Source: Rubrivivax sp. (GTDB lineage Bacteria > Pseudomonadota > Gammaproteobacteria > Burkholderiales > Burkholderiaceae_C). From it: a DNA stretch of 34,243 nucleotides. The notes beneath the pieces were generated by a model, which saw nothing but the letters and a program-made list of their open reading frames with translations, was not told the DNA's origin and searched no databases. The stretch lies in the NCBI GenBank assembly GCA_022842825.1, contig JALHOU010000023.1, positions 1-34,243 on the forward strand. Direction: 5' to 3'. Position numbers and translations under genes: made by a program. Positions 1 to 8,133 of the stretch are shown here, piece by piece. Positions within the stretch are counted from its first letter, which is position 1. Each line of letters opens with the position of its first letter.

Positions 1-8
1 GTGCGGCT

Positions 9-992
9 TCAGCGCACGGGCGGTGGCGGCGCTGTCGGCGCCGCGCCGGTCTCGCCCGTGCGCGCCGGCCAGGTGGCGAGCAGCACGCCCGCCAGCGCCA
101 GCACGAACGCCATCGCGTGGCCAACCCCGAACGGCTCGCCCAGCACCAGAACGCCCACGGCGGCAGCGCTCACCGGCACCATGACCATGAAGACGCCCGA
201 CTGGGCCGCTGGCACCTGACCGAGGCCGGCCATCCACAGCCAAACCGTGATCATGCTGGCGGCCAGCGCGTAGAAGACCAGCAGCGCCCAAGTCGACGGG
301 CCCACCGTGCCGAAGTCGAAGGTGCTCGCCTGCCAGAGCCCGAGTGGCGTCACGAGCGCCAGCCCCCAGAGGTTGATGAGGGCGCTGATGCGCCGCGGCG
401 ACACTTGCGCGGTCAGCTGCTTGCCGATGATGACGTAACACGCCTCGCACACCACCGCGCCCATCAACAACACGAAGCCCCAGGGCGAGGCGGACACCGT
501 GGCGCTTGCGGAGGCGCCAGGCGCGCTGTCCGGCGCGCGCACCAGCGCGAGCAGCACCACGCCGGCCACGGCGCAGGCCACGGCGGCCCACGTGCGCACA
601 CCCACACGTTCGCGCAGCACCCACCACGAGCCCAGCGCCACGGCGGCCGGAATGGCGGCCATCACCACCCCGGCGGCCACGGCGCCGCTTTGCTTGACGC
701 CGTAGAGCATGCAGATGGAGAAGAGGAAGTTGCCGAGGAAGCTCTCCCAGAAGAGCAGCCTGCGGTCACGCGGCGAAAGCGGCGCCTCGCCCGGCGGACG
801 CTTGATCCAGTGCAGCATGGCCAGCGCGGCGATGCCGAAGCGCAGCCAGGCGAGCAGGAAGACGGGCAGCACCGCCACCAGCAGCTTCGACAGGCCGATG
901 TAGCTGCCGACCAGCGTGGTGCTGGCGGCCAGCGCCATCCAGGCCCACATGGGCGTGGCCGGCTGGACCGGCTGGCGTGCCGGGGCCGCCAT
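9..992 (-). CDS. EamA/DMT-family transporter
   Basis: A 327-residue hydrophobic protein with about ten predicted membrane segments in two similar halves, the layout of drug/metabolite (EamA) exporters. The first half begins after a short polar N-terminus with a Thr-Thr-Leu-Val-Gly-Ser-Tyr stretch. The second half begins around a Pro-Trp-Gly-Phe-Val-Leu-Leu segment. The ATG at 992 was chosen because it follows the upstream gene's stop by 37 bp and begins the conserved part; the open frame continues upstream only as antisense of that ligase gene. No clear Shine-Dalgarno precedes it. It is the last gene of the minus-strand polyamine run, so it may export an amine, amino acid or glutamylated product; that substrate is inference. 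The family is certain, the substrate unknown. Confidence 0.85.
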   Translation of the reverse strand: MAAPARQPVQPATPMWAWMALAASTTLVGSYIGLSKLLVAVLPVFLLAWLRFGIAALAMLHWIKRPPGEAPLSPRDRRLLFWESFLGNFLFSICMLYGVKQSGAVAAGVVMAAIPAAVALGSWWVLRERVGVRTWAAVACAVAGVVLLALVRAPDSAPGASASATVSASPWGFVLLMGAVVCEACYVIIGKQLTAQVSPRRISALINLWGLALVTPLGLWQASTFDFGTVGPSTWALLVFYALAASMITVWLWMAGLGQVPAAQSGVFMVMVPVSAAAVGVLVLGEPFGVGHAMAFVLALAGVLLATWPARTGETGAAPTAPPPPVR

Positions 993-1029
993 GACCGGCT
1001 TGCCGTGTGCAGTCGGCGCCGCCGCCGGC

Positions 1030-2388
1030 TCAGAAGAACTCGGCATAGCGCGCCATCTCCCAGGTCGAGACATGGCGTGCGTAGGCGGTCCACTCGGCGT
1101 TCTTGAGGGCCATGAACTGCCGCGTGAGCTCGGGGCCGAGCGCGTCGCAGACCACGGCATCGGCAGCGAGGGCCGCCACTGCCTCGGCCAGCGACTGCGG
1201 CAACTGGGCGATGCCGCGCGCGCGCAGCGCCGCCAGCGGCAGCTCGAAGAGGTCGTCGGTGACGTCGGCCGGCGCCTCCAGGCCGCGCTCGATGCCGTCC
1301 AGCCCGGCGGCAATGAGCGCGGCGCAGGCCAGGTACGGATTGGCGCTGGCATCGGGCAGCCGCCACTCGAATCGCCCGGGCAGGGTGCGCACGAGCGCCG
1401 TGCGGTTGTTGGGCCCCAACGCGATGTGCGCCGGCGCCCAGGTGGTGCCCGAGATCGACTCGCCCACGGTGAGCCGCTTGTAGGAATTGACCGTGGGGGC
1501 CGCCAGCGCGCACAAGGCCGGCGCATGCGCGAGCACACCGGCCACGAAGCGGCGGCCAAGCGGCGACAGCGGCGCTCCGGTGGCGCCGGCATCGAACAGG
1601 CAGCGCTCGGACTGCGCGCCGCCGGACTGCCGCTCCCACAACGAGACGTGGAAGTGCATGCCGCTGCCCGGCTGGTCGGCAAAGGGCTTGGGCATCATCG
1701 AGAAGACCATGCCGCGGGCTTCGGCCAGTGCGTGTGCGGCAAGCTTGAAGAGCATCAGCCGGTCGCAGCTGGCCAGCGCCTCGGCATGCGCGAAGTTCAC
1801 CTCGTACTGGCCGTGCGCATCTTCGTGGTCGAGCTGCAACACGTCGAGGCCGCAGGCCTGCAGCGCTTCGCGAAGCGCCTGCAGGAAGCCCGCCTGCCGA
1901 GGCAGCGACTTGAGGTCGTAGGAAGGCTTGTCGAGGCGGTCGTGGTCGTCGTGCGGCGCGTAGCGTTCGCCTTGCCGCTTGAGCAGGAAGAACTCGGGCT
2001 CGATGCCGACCTCCAGCCGCCAGCCTTTGGTTTCGAGCCTTGCCACGGCGCGCCGCAGCACCTGGCGCGGGCAGGCCTCGAAGGGCTGGCCGTCGACGAA
2101 GCCGTCGCCGATGATGCGCGCCACGCCGGGCATCCAGGGCAGCGGCAGCGCGGTGGCCGCGTCACCCCGGGCGTAGTACTCCGAGCGTGGCCCGCTGCGG
2201 CCCAGGCCGGTGCCGGCGATGGACGGCCCCGCGAAGCCCGCACCGGTGGCGAGCACCTCGGTCAGGTGCTCCAGCGGCACCCACTTGCCCTTGGCCACGC
2301 CGTGCAGATCGGTGAACTGCACGAGCAGCGTGTGCACGCCGGCTTCGTGCAGGCGCTGGCGCAGCGCCGCCGCGTGCAGCGCGCTCAA
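1030..2388 (-). CDS. Glutamine synthetase family ligase, type III-like (GlnT/GmaS-like)
   Basis: A 452-residue protein of the glutamine synthetase fold: an N-terminal beta-grasp part (Val-Gln-Phe-Thr-Asp-Leu-His-Gly-Val-Ala-Lys-Gly-Lys) and a catalytic part with Glu-Pro-Glu-Phe-Phe, Pro-Gly-Ser-Gly-Met-His-Phe-His, Asn-Ser-Tyr-Lys-Arg-Leu and Asn-Asn-Arg-Thr-Ala-Leu-Val-Arg, which form the metal, glutamate and ATP sites in this family. The length and motif style fit the proteins called type III glutamate-ammonia ligase. That group includes gamma-glutamylmethylamide synthetase, so the true amine could be ammonia, methylamine or another amine. It differs clearly from the PuuA-like ligase at 9595-10962. 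It lies 48 bp downstream of the DUF3138-like gene, so it probably shares the polyamine operon. The family is secure, the substrate is not. Confidence 0.85.
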   Translation of the reverse strand: MSALHAAALRQRLHEAGVHTLLVQFTDLHGVAKGKWVPLEHLTEVLATGAGFAGPSIAGTGLGRSGPRSEYYARGDAATALPLPWMPGVARIIGDGFVDGQPFEACPRQVLRRAVARLETKGWRLEVGIEPEFFLLKRQGERYAPHDDHDRLDKPSYDLKSLPRQAGFLQALREALQACGLDVLQLDHEDAHGQYEVNFAHAEALASCDRLMLFKLAAHALAEARGMVFSMMPKPFADQPGSGMHFHVSLWERQSGGAQSERCLFDAGATGAPLSPLGRRFVAGVLAHAPALCALAAPTVNSYKRLTVGESISGTTWAPAHIALGPNNRTALVRTLPGRFEWRLPDASANPYLACAALIAAGLDGIERGLEAPADVTDDLFELPLAALRARGIAQLPQSLAEAVAALAADAVVCDALGPELTRQFMALKNAEWTAYARHVSTWEMARYAEFF

Positions 2389-2436
2389 AACGCCTCGCGG
2401 GCGCGCGGCGCCGAGGCCGACCCGCGGTAGATCACG

Positions 2437-3843
2437 TCACCAGGCCACCAGCACCGAGGCACCGAAGAGCTGGTTGGTCCTCTTGTACGTGCCGTCCTTG
2501 GCGACGAGGAAGACCGGACGGTCGGCGCGGTCGAGGCGGTATTCGACCTTGAACGTGGTGTTCAGGTCGTAGAGCCAGCCCATGCCCACGCTGATGGCGC
2601 TGCGGTTGGCTCCGCGGCTGCATTCGGCCACGGTGGGGTCCGTCACGCAGTCGAGCGTGGCGTCGACGCCCAGGCCGCTGCGGTTCTCGCCCAGCGAGCC
2701 GTTGGCTGGGTCCCAGTAGCCGGTGTAGCCGAGCAGGCCGCCGCCGTTCTTCTGGTTGCGGATGTGGTCCATGCGCACGATGCCTTCCAGGCGCGGCGTG
2801 AACTTGTGCGCCGCGAGGGCGGACAGGCCGGTCCACTGCGCGTCGCGCAGCGCGCCGGTGACGGGGTCGGGCGCGATGGCCGCGCCCTGGTGGCGGCCGT
2901 AGCTCAGCTGGCCCTGCACGGTCCAGTCGCCGCGAATGAAGTAGGCGTCGAACTCGAACAGATCGACCTTGGTCTTGGCCGCGGCCGCATCGGCGAAGTT
3001 GGCCGCCTTGCCGTGCACGCCGGCGAAGCCGAAGCCCTGGAACTCGCCACGCGAGTAGTCGACGCGGTAGGTGAAGACAGGCGACTTCTCGTCGGGGCCG
3101 TTGCGCGAGGCGTTCAGGTTCGCGAGCATGGCCTTGACGATCCACTTGCCGCGCGTGATCTCCAGGCCCGCGCCGGTGAAGCTGGTAGGCAGCGTGTAGT
3201 CGAACAGCAGGTTGTGCGTGATCAGCTTGTTCAGCGTCGGCTGCAGGTACTCGTAGCCCGACCAGTCGGGCAGGTGGCCGGCGATGAAGCGTGTCTGCAG
3301 GTCGGTGAGCGGGATGCTCACGCTCGCCTCGTGCACGACGCCGCCGTTGCCGATGACCGAATCGGTGCCGCGGTTGGGCACGAGTGTCAGGCGCCACTTG
3401 CTGCCCGACTCGGTCTCCTTCGTGAAGTCGAGCGAGACGGCGCCGAAGTAGGAGTTGTCGTAGTGGTAGCCGTCGTCGGCGACGTTGTTGATGAACTGGA
3501 AGCCGGCGCGGCCCTGGTTCTTGTTGTAGATGTACGTGGGGTCGGCGTAGCCGGAGATCTTGAGGCCCTTGTAGCCCTGGTCGGTGAAGGCGTCCTGCAT
3601 CGCCTCGGCCTTGACGCCGATGCGGCTGAGCTCGCGTGCCTGCTCGGGCGTCATGCCCCACTGTCCGGGTTGTGCGGGCGGCGCGGCCTGGCTCTGGATC
3701 TTGCGCTCCAGTTCCAACACGCGCTCACGCAGTGCGCGCAACTCCTCCAGGACGGCGGCGGGCGTGGGCTGCTGCTGCGCCACAGCCGGGAATGCGGCGG
3801 CCACGGCGAGCGCCACGAGAGCTTTTTGTGCGGTGGTCTTCAT
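2437..3843 (-). CDS. Outer-membrane beta-barrel protein, DUF3138-like
   Basis: A 468-residue exported protein. Residues 1-23 form a signal peptide (Met-Lys-Thr-Thr, a hydrophobic core, Ala-Val-Ala). A coiled-coil-like stretch rich in Glu, Leu and Arg follows (Val-Leu-Glu-Glu-Leu-Arg-Ala-Leu-Arg-Glu), as in several trimeric porins. The rest has alternating aromatic/polar strands and ends in an aromatic residue (Val-Ala-Trp), as expected for BAM-dependent barrels. It resembles the Burkholderiales proteins grouped as DUF3138, recognised from memory. The ATG at 3843 is fixed by a full AGGAGG 8 nt upstream and by the signal peptide; an in-frame upstream start gives no signal peptide. It lies 61 bp after potI and 48 bp before the GlnT-like gene, so it is probably co-transcribed with the importer and may serve as an outer-membrane route for the same substrates. 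Confidence 0.8.
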   Translation of the reverse strand: MKTTAQKALVALAVAAAFPAVAQQQPTPAAVLEELRALRERVLELERKIQSQAAPPAQPGQWGMTPEQARELSRIGVKAEAMQDAFTDQGYKGLKISGYADPTYIYNKNQGRAGFQFINNVADDGYHYDNSYFGAVSLDFTKETESGSKWRLTLVPNRGTDSVIGNGGVVHEASVSIPLTDLQTRFIAGHLPDWSGYEYLQPTLNKLITHNLLFDYTLPTSFTGAGLEITRGKWIVKAMLANLNASRNGPDEKSPVFTYRVDYSRGEFQGFGFAGVHGKAANFADAAAAKTKVDLFEFDAYFIRGDWTVQGQLSYGRHQGAAIAPDPVTGALRDAQWTGLSALAAHKFTPRLEGIVRMDHIRNQKNGGGLLGYTGYWDPANGSLGENRSGLGVDATLDCVTDPTVAECSRGANRSAISVGMGWLYDLNTTFKVEYRLDRADRPVFLVAKDGTYKRTNQLFGASVLVAW

Positions 3844-3904
3844 GAGGGGCTCCTCCTGGAGTGGGGTCGGGGTCGATCGGAACAAACCTGGTGGTGCGGT
3901 GCGC

Positions 3905-4771
3905 TCACGCGTGGGCCGCGGCGGCCAGTTCGGCCTGGTGCTTGCGCTCGGCGTTGGCGATGAACCAGCTCGCGGCCACGATGCCGATGGCGATGATCAC
4001 GATGATGACGGTGGCCACGGCATTGACGCTCGGGTCCAGCCCCAGGCGTGCGCGCGAGAAGATGACCAGCGGCATGGTGGTCGACCCGGGGCCGCTGAGA
4101 AACGCCGAGAGCACCACGTCGTCCAGCGAGATGGTGAAGGTGAGCAGCCAGGCCGAGATCAGGCTTTGCGCGACCATCGGCAGCGTCACCAGCCAGAAGA
4201 CCTGATGCGGACGCGCCCCCAGGTCCATCGCCGCCTCCTCGAGCTGCGGCGGCATCGCCTGCAGGCGCGACTGGATCACCACCGTGGCGTAGGCCATGCC
4301 CAGCAGCAGGTGGCCGAGCCAGATCGTGCCCATGCCGCGTTCCGGGAAGCCGACGCCGAAGGTCGCCTGCGTCGCACGCTGCACGCTCACCAGCATCAGC
4401 AACAGCGAGAGGCCGATCACCACCTCGGGCATCACCAGCGGCGCGTTGACCATGCCGGAGAAGAGCGTGCGCCCGGTGAAGCGCTTGTACTTCACCAGCG
4501 CGAAGGCGGCGAGAGTGCCCAGCACCACCGAGCCGCTGGCGGTGAGAAAGGCGATCTTCAGGCTCAGCCATAGCCCGGCCAGCAGCTCGGCATCCTGCAC
4601 CAGTGCCGCGTACCACTTCAACGTGAAGCCGCGCCAGACGTTGGGCAACGGCGAATCGTTGAACGAGTACAGCACCAGCGCCACGATGGGCAGGTACAGG
4701 AACAGATAGCCGAAGCCGAGCCAGCCGCGGCCGAACCAGCGGTTGAAGCGCGCCGAGGTGCCGAGCTTCAC
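3905..4771 (-). CDS. potI: Putrescine/spermidine ABC transporter permease, PotI-like
   Basis: A 288-residue inner-membrane protein with six predicted helices and the binding-protein-dependent permease EAA loop (Glu-Glu-Ala-Ala-Met-Asp-Leu-Gly-Ala-Arg), which docks on the ATPase. Phrases such as Leu-Tyr-Ser-Phe-Asn-Asp-Ser and the Phe-Thr-Leu-Lys-Trp-Tyr segment are typical of PotC/PotI. The start is a GTG overlapping the stop of the upstream permease by 4 bp (GTGA), a sign of translational coupling; its length is close to E. coli PotI. It forms the channel with the PotH-like partner and is powered by the PotG-like ATPase. SpuH is the equivalent name in Pseudomonas. Confidence 0.93.
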   Translation of the reverse strand: MKLGTSARFNRWFGRGWLGFGYLFLYLPIVALVLYSFNDSPLPNVWRGFTLKWYAALVQDAELLAGLWLSLKIAFLTASGSVVLGTLAAFALVKYKRFTGRTLFSGMVNAPLVMPEVVIGLSLLLMLVSVQRATQATFGVGFPERGMGTIWLGHLLLGMAYATVVIQSRLQAMPPQLEEAAMDLGARPHQVFWLVTLPMVAQSLISAWLLTFTISLDDVVLSAFLSGPGSTTMPLVIFSRARLGLDPSVNAVATVIIVIIAIGIVAASWFIANAERKHQAELAAAAHA

Positions 4772-5712
4772 TTGGTGGACTCCTGCGCCTCGGCCTGATA
4801 TTTGCCGAAGATCGCCAGCGGCACGATGATGAGCAGCACCATCACCACGGCCACGGTGGAGGCCACCGGCCAGTCGTTGTTGCTGAAGAACTCGTCCCAG
4901 ATGACGCGGCCGATCATCAGCGTCTCCGGCCCACCGAGAAGCTCGGGGATGACGAACTCGCCGATGCACGGAATGAAGACCAGCATCGAGCCGGCGATGA
5001 TGCCCGCCTTGGACAGCGGCACCGTCACCTTCCAGAACCCCACCCAAGGCGTGGCGCCCAGGTCGGCGGCGGCCTCCAGCAGCCGCAGGTCCATCTTGGC
5101 CAGGTTGGCATAGAGCGGCAGCACCATGAAGGGCAGGTAGGTGTAGGTCATGCCGAGCACCAGCGAGAACGGGGTGTGCATCAGCTTGCCCGGCGCGGCG
5201 ATGAGCCCCAAGGCGTGCAGCACGTGGTCCAGGCCGCTGCCCACCACCAGCTCGGCGACCCAGCCGTGCTCGGTGAGCAGGCCGCGCCAGGCGTACACGC
5301 GAAGCAGGAAGGAGGTCCAGAACGGCAGCATCACCAGCATCACGAGCGCCGGTTGCACGGTCGCCCGGGCACGCGCCATGAAGTAGGCGAACGGATAGCC
5401 GATCAGCAGGCAAAGCACCGTCGTGGCGGCGGCGTAGCGGATGCTCGACAGGTAGGTCTTGAAGTAGAGGTCGTCGCTGGCGAGGAAGGCGTAGTTCGAC
5501 AGCTTCAGCTTGAGCGTGAGCACGCCGTCGACAAGGGCCAGCACCGGCTTGAAGGTGGCCGTCTCCATCTCGGAGACGCTGATCTTGCCGACGATGAAGA
5601 AGGGCGCCAGGAAGAACAGCAGCAGGAAGAGCATCGGCAGGGCGATGACGGCCGTGCGGCCGCTGAACAGGCCGCGGGCCAGCGTGCTTGCGATGCGCTT
5701 GGGGCCGCCCAT
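4768..5712 (-). CDS. potH: Putrescine/spermidine ABC transporter permease, PotH-like
   Basis: A 314-residue inner-membrane protein with an N-terminal helix, a periplasmic stretch and five further helices, closing with the EAA loop (Glu-Ala-Ala-Ala-Asp-Leu-Gly-Ala-Thr-Pro). The Leu-Leu-Arg-Val-Tyr-Ala-Trp segment is typical of PotB/PotH. It starts 19 bp after the potG stop and overlaps potI by 4 bp, so the three genes are one transcription and translation unit. Its length matches E. coli PotH. It is the first half of the heterodimeric import channel. Confidence 0.93.
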   Translation of the reverse strand: MGGPKRIASTLARGLFSGRTAVIALPMLFLLLFFLAPFFIVGKISVSEMETATFKPVLALVDGVLTLKLKLSNYAFLASDDLYFKTYLSSIRYAAATTVLCLLIGYPFAYFMARARATVQPALVMLVMLPFWTSFLLRVYAWRGLLTEHGWVAELVVGSGLDHVLHALGLIAAPGKLMHTPFSLVLGMTYTYLPFMVLPLYANLAKMDLRLLEAAADLGATPWVGFWKVTVPLSKAGIIAGSMLVFIPCIGEFVIPELLGGPETLMIGRVIWDEFFSNNDWPVASTVAVVMVLLIIVPLAIFGKYQAEAQESTK

Positions 5713-5731
5713 GACCGTGCCGGCTGCGGCG

Positions 5732-6829
5732 CTACTGCGTCAACACCACGTGGGACGACGGTGACCAGGAGGCCCAGACGGCGTCGCCCCAGGTGACCTC
5801 CTCGTCGCGATGGCGCTCGGTGTTGGCCTCGCTCGCCTTCAGCACCGCGCCGCTGGGCAGCGCGAGGTGGTAGACGGTGAAGCTGCCGAAATACGACTTC
5901 TCCTTCACCGTGCCCTGCACGGCGTTGTGCGCCGTGTCCGGGGGCGGCTCGCGGCCGACGACGATCTTCTCCGGCCGAAGGGCCACGGTGACGGCCATGC
6001 CCTCGGTGCCGGTGATGCCGTGCCCGACATAGTGCCTCACGTCAGCGCAGCCGATCACGCAGTGGTCGGCCGCATCCACATCCAGCGTGCCTTCCATGAG
6101 GTTGACGTTGCCGATGAAGTCGGCGACGAAGCGGCTGTGCGGCGTCTCGTACAGCTCGCCCGGCGCGCCGATCTGCATGAAACGGCCGTCCTTCATCACC
6201 GCGATGCGCCCGGCCATGGTCATGGCCTCTTCCTGGTCGTGCGTGACCATGACGCATGTGACGCCGACCTGCTCGACGATGTTGACGAGCTCGATCTGCG
6301 TCTGCTCGCGCAGCTTCTTGTCGAGTGCGCCCAGGGGCTCATCGAGCAGCAGCAGCTGCGGCTGCTTGGCCAGGCTGCGTGCCAGCGCCACGCGCTGCTG
6401 CTGGCCTCCGGACAGCTGGTGCGGCTTGCGCTGCGCGAACTTGCCCAGTTGCACCAGCTTGAGCACGGTCTCCACGCGTTCGGCCACCTGCTCCCTGGGC
6501 TTGCCCTCGCGCTTGAGGCCGAAGGCGATGTTCTCCCACACCGTCAGGTGCGGGAACAGGGCGTAGCTCTGGAACATCATGTTGATGGGCCGCTCGAACG
6601 CCGGCATGCCGACCAGGTCCTGCCCATTGAGCAGGATGCGGCCGGAGGTCGGCGTCTCGAAGCCCGCCAGCATGCGCAGCAGCGTGCTCTTGCCGCAGCC
6701 GGAGGGGCCGAGCAGGGCGAAGATCTCGCCCTTGGCGATGTCGAGGCTGACGTTGTCGACGGCGCGATAGGCGCCGAACTCCTTGACGACGTCGACGATG
6801 CGCAGGAAGGCGCCGGCCGTCTCAGCCAT
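5732..6829 (-). CDS. potG: Putrescine/spermidine ABC transporter ATP-binding protein, PotG-like
   Basis: A 365-residue ABC ATPase. Walker A is Gly-Pro-Ser-Gly-Cys-Gly-Lys-Ser-Thr at residues 41-49. A Q-loop (Met-Met-Phe-Gln-Ser-Tyr-Ala-Leu-Phe-Pro), the signature Leu-Ser-Gly-Gly-Gln-Gln-Gln-Arg, Walker B Leu-Leu-Leu-Leu-Asp-Glu-Pro and the switch His (Val-Thr-His-Asp-Gln-Glu-Glu-Ala) follow in order. The C-terminal third is the TOBE regulatory region (Leu-Arg-Pro-Glu-Lys-Ile). It lies 24 bp after the potF-like gene and 19 bp before potH. It drives polyamine uptake by the PotH/PotI channel; SpuF is the Pseudomonas name. Confidence 0.95.
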   Translation of the reverse strand: MAETAGAFLRIVDVVKEFGAYRAVDNVSLDIAKGEIFALLGPSGCGKSTLLRMLAGFETPTSGRILLNGQDLVGMPAFERPINMMFQSYALFPHLTVWENIAFGLKREGKPREQVAERVETVLKLVQLGKFAQRKPHQLSGGQQQRVALARSLAKQPQLLLLDEPLGALDKKLREQTQIELVNIVEQVGVTCVMVTHDQEEAMTMAGRIAVMKDGRFMQIGAPGELYETPHSRFVADFIGNVNLMEGTLDVDAADHCVIGCADVRHYVGHGITGTEGMAVTVALRPEKIVVGREPPPDTAHNAVQGTVKEKSYFGSFTVYHLALPSGAVLKASEANTERHRDEEVTWGDAVWASWSPSSHVVLTQ

Positions 6830-6853
6830 GGTGCGATGCTCCGCGTCGCACCT

Positions 6854-7975
6854 CTACAGGCCCGTCTTGAACGACGTGTAGGTGCGTGTCATCAGCCGGC
6901 GCAGGTCGTTGTTCAGCGCATCCGGCGGCACCATCTTGGCCAGTTCCGCCGGTGGCAGGAAGACGGTGGGGTTGGCCGCGATCTCGGGCTTGACATGCGG
7001 GCGCGAGCCGGTGTTCGGGTTGGCGTAGAAGACCTTGTTGGTCAGCGAGGCATGCACCTCCGGACGCAGGATGTAGTTGATGAACTTGTGCGCGTTGCCC
7101 GGGCGCGGCGCATCGGCCGGGATGACCATCACGTCGAAGAACAGCAGGCCGCCGTTCTTGGGCAGCAGGGCCTGGATGTTGTGGCCGGTCTTGCCTTCGA
7201 TGGCGCGCTGGCGCGCGATGTTGATGTCGCCGCTCCAGCCCAGCGAGACGCAGATGGAGCCGTTGGCCATGTCGTTGATGTAGCCCGACGAGCTGAACAG
7301 CGTGACATGCGGCCGCACGCTCTTGAGCAGGGCGGCAGCCTGGGCGTAGTCGCTCGTGTTCTTGCTGAACGGCGGCCTGCCCAGGTAGTGCAGGGCGGCC
7401 GGCACGACCTCGGTGGCCGAGTCGAGGAACGAGACGCCGCAGCTCTTGACCTTGCTGATGTACTCGGGCTTGAAGACGAGGTCCCAGACGTTGTCGGGCA
7501 TCGGCGTGCTGCCCAGCGCCGCCTTGACCTTGTCGACGTTGATGCCGACGGTGGTGAAGCCCCAGAGCCAGTTGACCATGTACTCGTTGCCCGGGTCCAT
7601 GCGCGCCAACTGGCTGAGCACGGTGGGATCGAGGTTCTTAAGGTTGGGCAGCTGCCCCTTGTCCAGCTTGCGCAGGAGGCCACCGTCGATCTGCAGCTTG
7701 GCCCAGTTGGAGCTGGGCATCACGATGTCGTAGCCGGTCTTGCCGGCCACCAGCTTGGCGTGGACGATCTCGTTGTTGTCGAAATTGTCGTAGCGCACGC
7801 GGATGCCGGTCTCGCGCTCGAAGTTGCGGATGGTGTCGTCGGCGATGTAGTTCGACCAGTTGTAGATGTTCAGCACCGGCTCCTCGGCCTGGGCCGAGGC
7901 GGTGCCGCTGAGCACGGCAAGGGTGGCGGCGACACCGGCAGCGAGGGCCGAGACGACTTTCTGGGCGCGGGACAT
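6854..7975 (-). CDS. potF: Periplasmic polyamine-binding protein, PotF/SpuD-like
   Basis: A 373-residue periplasmic solute-binding protein. The signal peptide is about residues 1-28 (Ser-Arg-Ala-Gln-Lys, a hydrophobic core, Ala-Ser-Ala). The mature part starts with Leu-Asn-Ile-Tyr-Asn-Trp-Ser-Asn-Tyr-Ile, a hallmark of PotD/PotF proteins, and carries the aromatic and acidic residues expected to bind diamines. The ATG at 7975 is set by GGAGG 8 nt upstream and by the signal peptide. It hands putrescine or spermidine to the PotG-PotH-PotI complex encoded just downstream. The 158 bp in front hold a good -24/-12 sequence (8033-8048), so the import genes may have their own sigma-54 promoter. Specificity for putrescine over spermidine cannot be decided by eye. 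Confidence 0.94.
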   Translation of the reverse strand: MSRAQKVVSALAAGVAATLAVLSGTASAQAEEPVLNIYNWSNYIADDTIRNFERETGIRVRYDNFDNNEIVHAKLVAGKTGYDIVMPSSNWAKLQIDGGLLRKLDKGQLPNLKNLDPTVLSQLARMDPGNEYMVNWLWGFTTVGINVDKVKAALGSTPMPDNVWDLVFKPEYISKVKSCGVSFLDSATEVVPAALHYLGRPPFSKNTSDYAQAAALLKSVRPHVTLFSSSGYINDMANGSICVSLGWSGDINIARQRAIEGKTGHNIQALLPKNGGLLFFDVMVIPADAPRPGNAHKFINYILRPEVHASLTNKVFYANPNTGSRPHVKPEIAANPTVFLPPAELAKMVPPDALNNDLRRLMTRTYTSFKTGL

Positions 7976-8032
7976 CAGCGTTTCCTCCGGGCGGCAAGAC
8001 AGGGGCGGGGGGCAAGGATGCCCATTCCCCAT

Positions 8033-8048
8033 TGCAAGCCACGGGCCA
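8033..8048 (-). promoter_or_regulatory. Putative sigma-54 (-24/-12) promoter before potF
   Basis: The minus strand reads TGGCCCGTGGCTTGCA. Against the RpoN consensus TGGCAC-R-N4-TTGC-W it differs at one defined position, and the invariant GG and GC are separated by exactly 10 nt. Transcription would start near 8022, giving a leader of about 47 nt before the potF ATG at 7975. Sigma-54 control of nitrogen-source uptake genes is well known; activity here is inferred. No clear NtrC-type enhancer was seen in the 85 bp upstream. Confidence 0.6.
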
Positions 8049-8133
8049 GCGGTTGGGCTATCCGGGGAAGCGCGCGGATGTTGCGCGCCGGCCAACGCCG
8101 CTCAGGTGGCCCTCGGACGGCGATCGGCGGCGT

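Noticed and set aside
916-2430. A 504-residue open frame on the plus strand
   Set aside because: Antisense of the GlnT/GmaS-like ligase; no recognisable domain and shadow-type composition.
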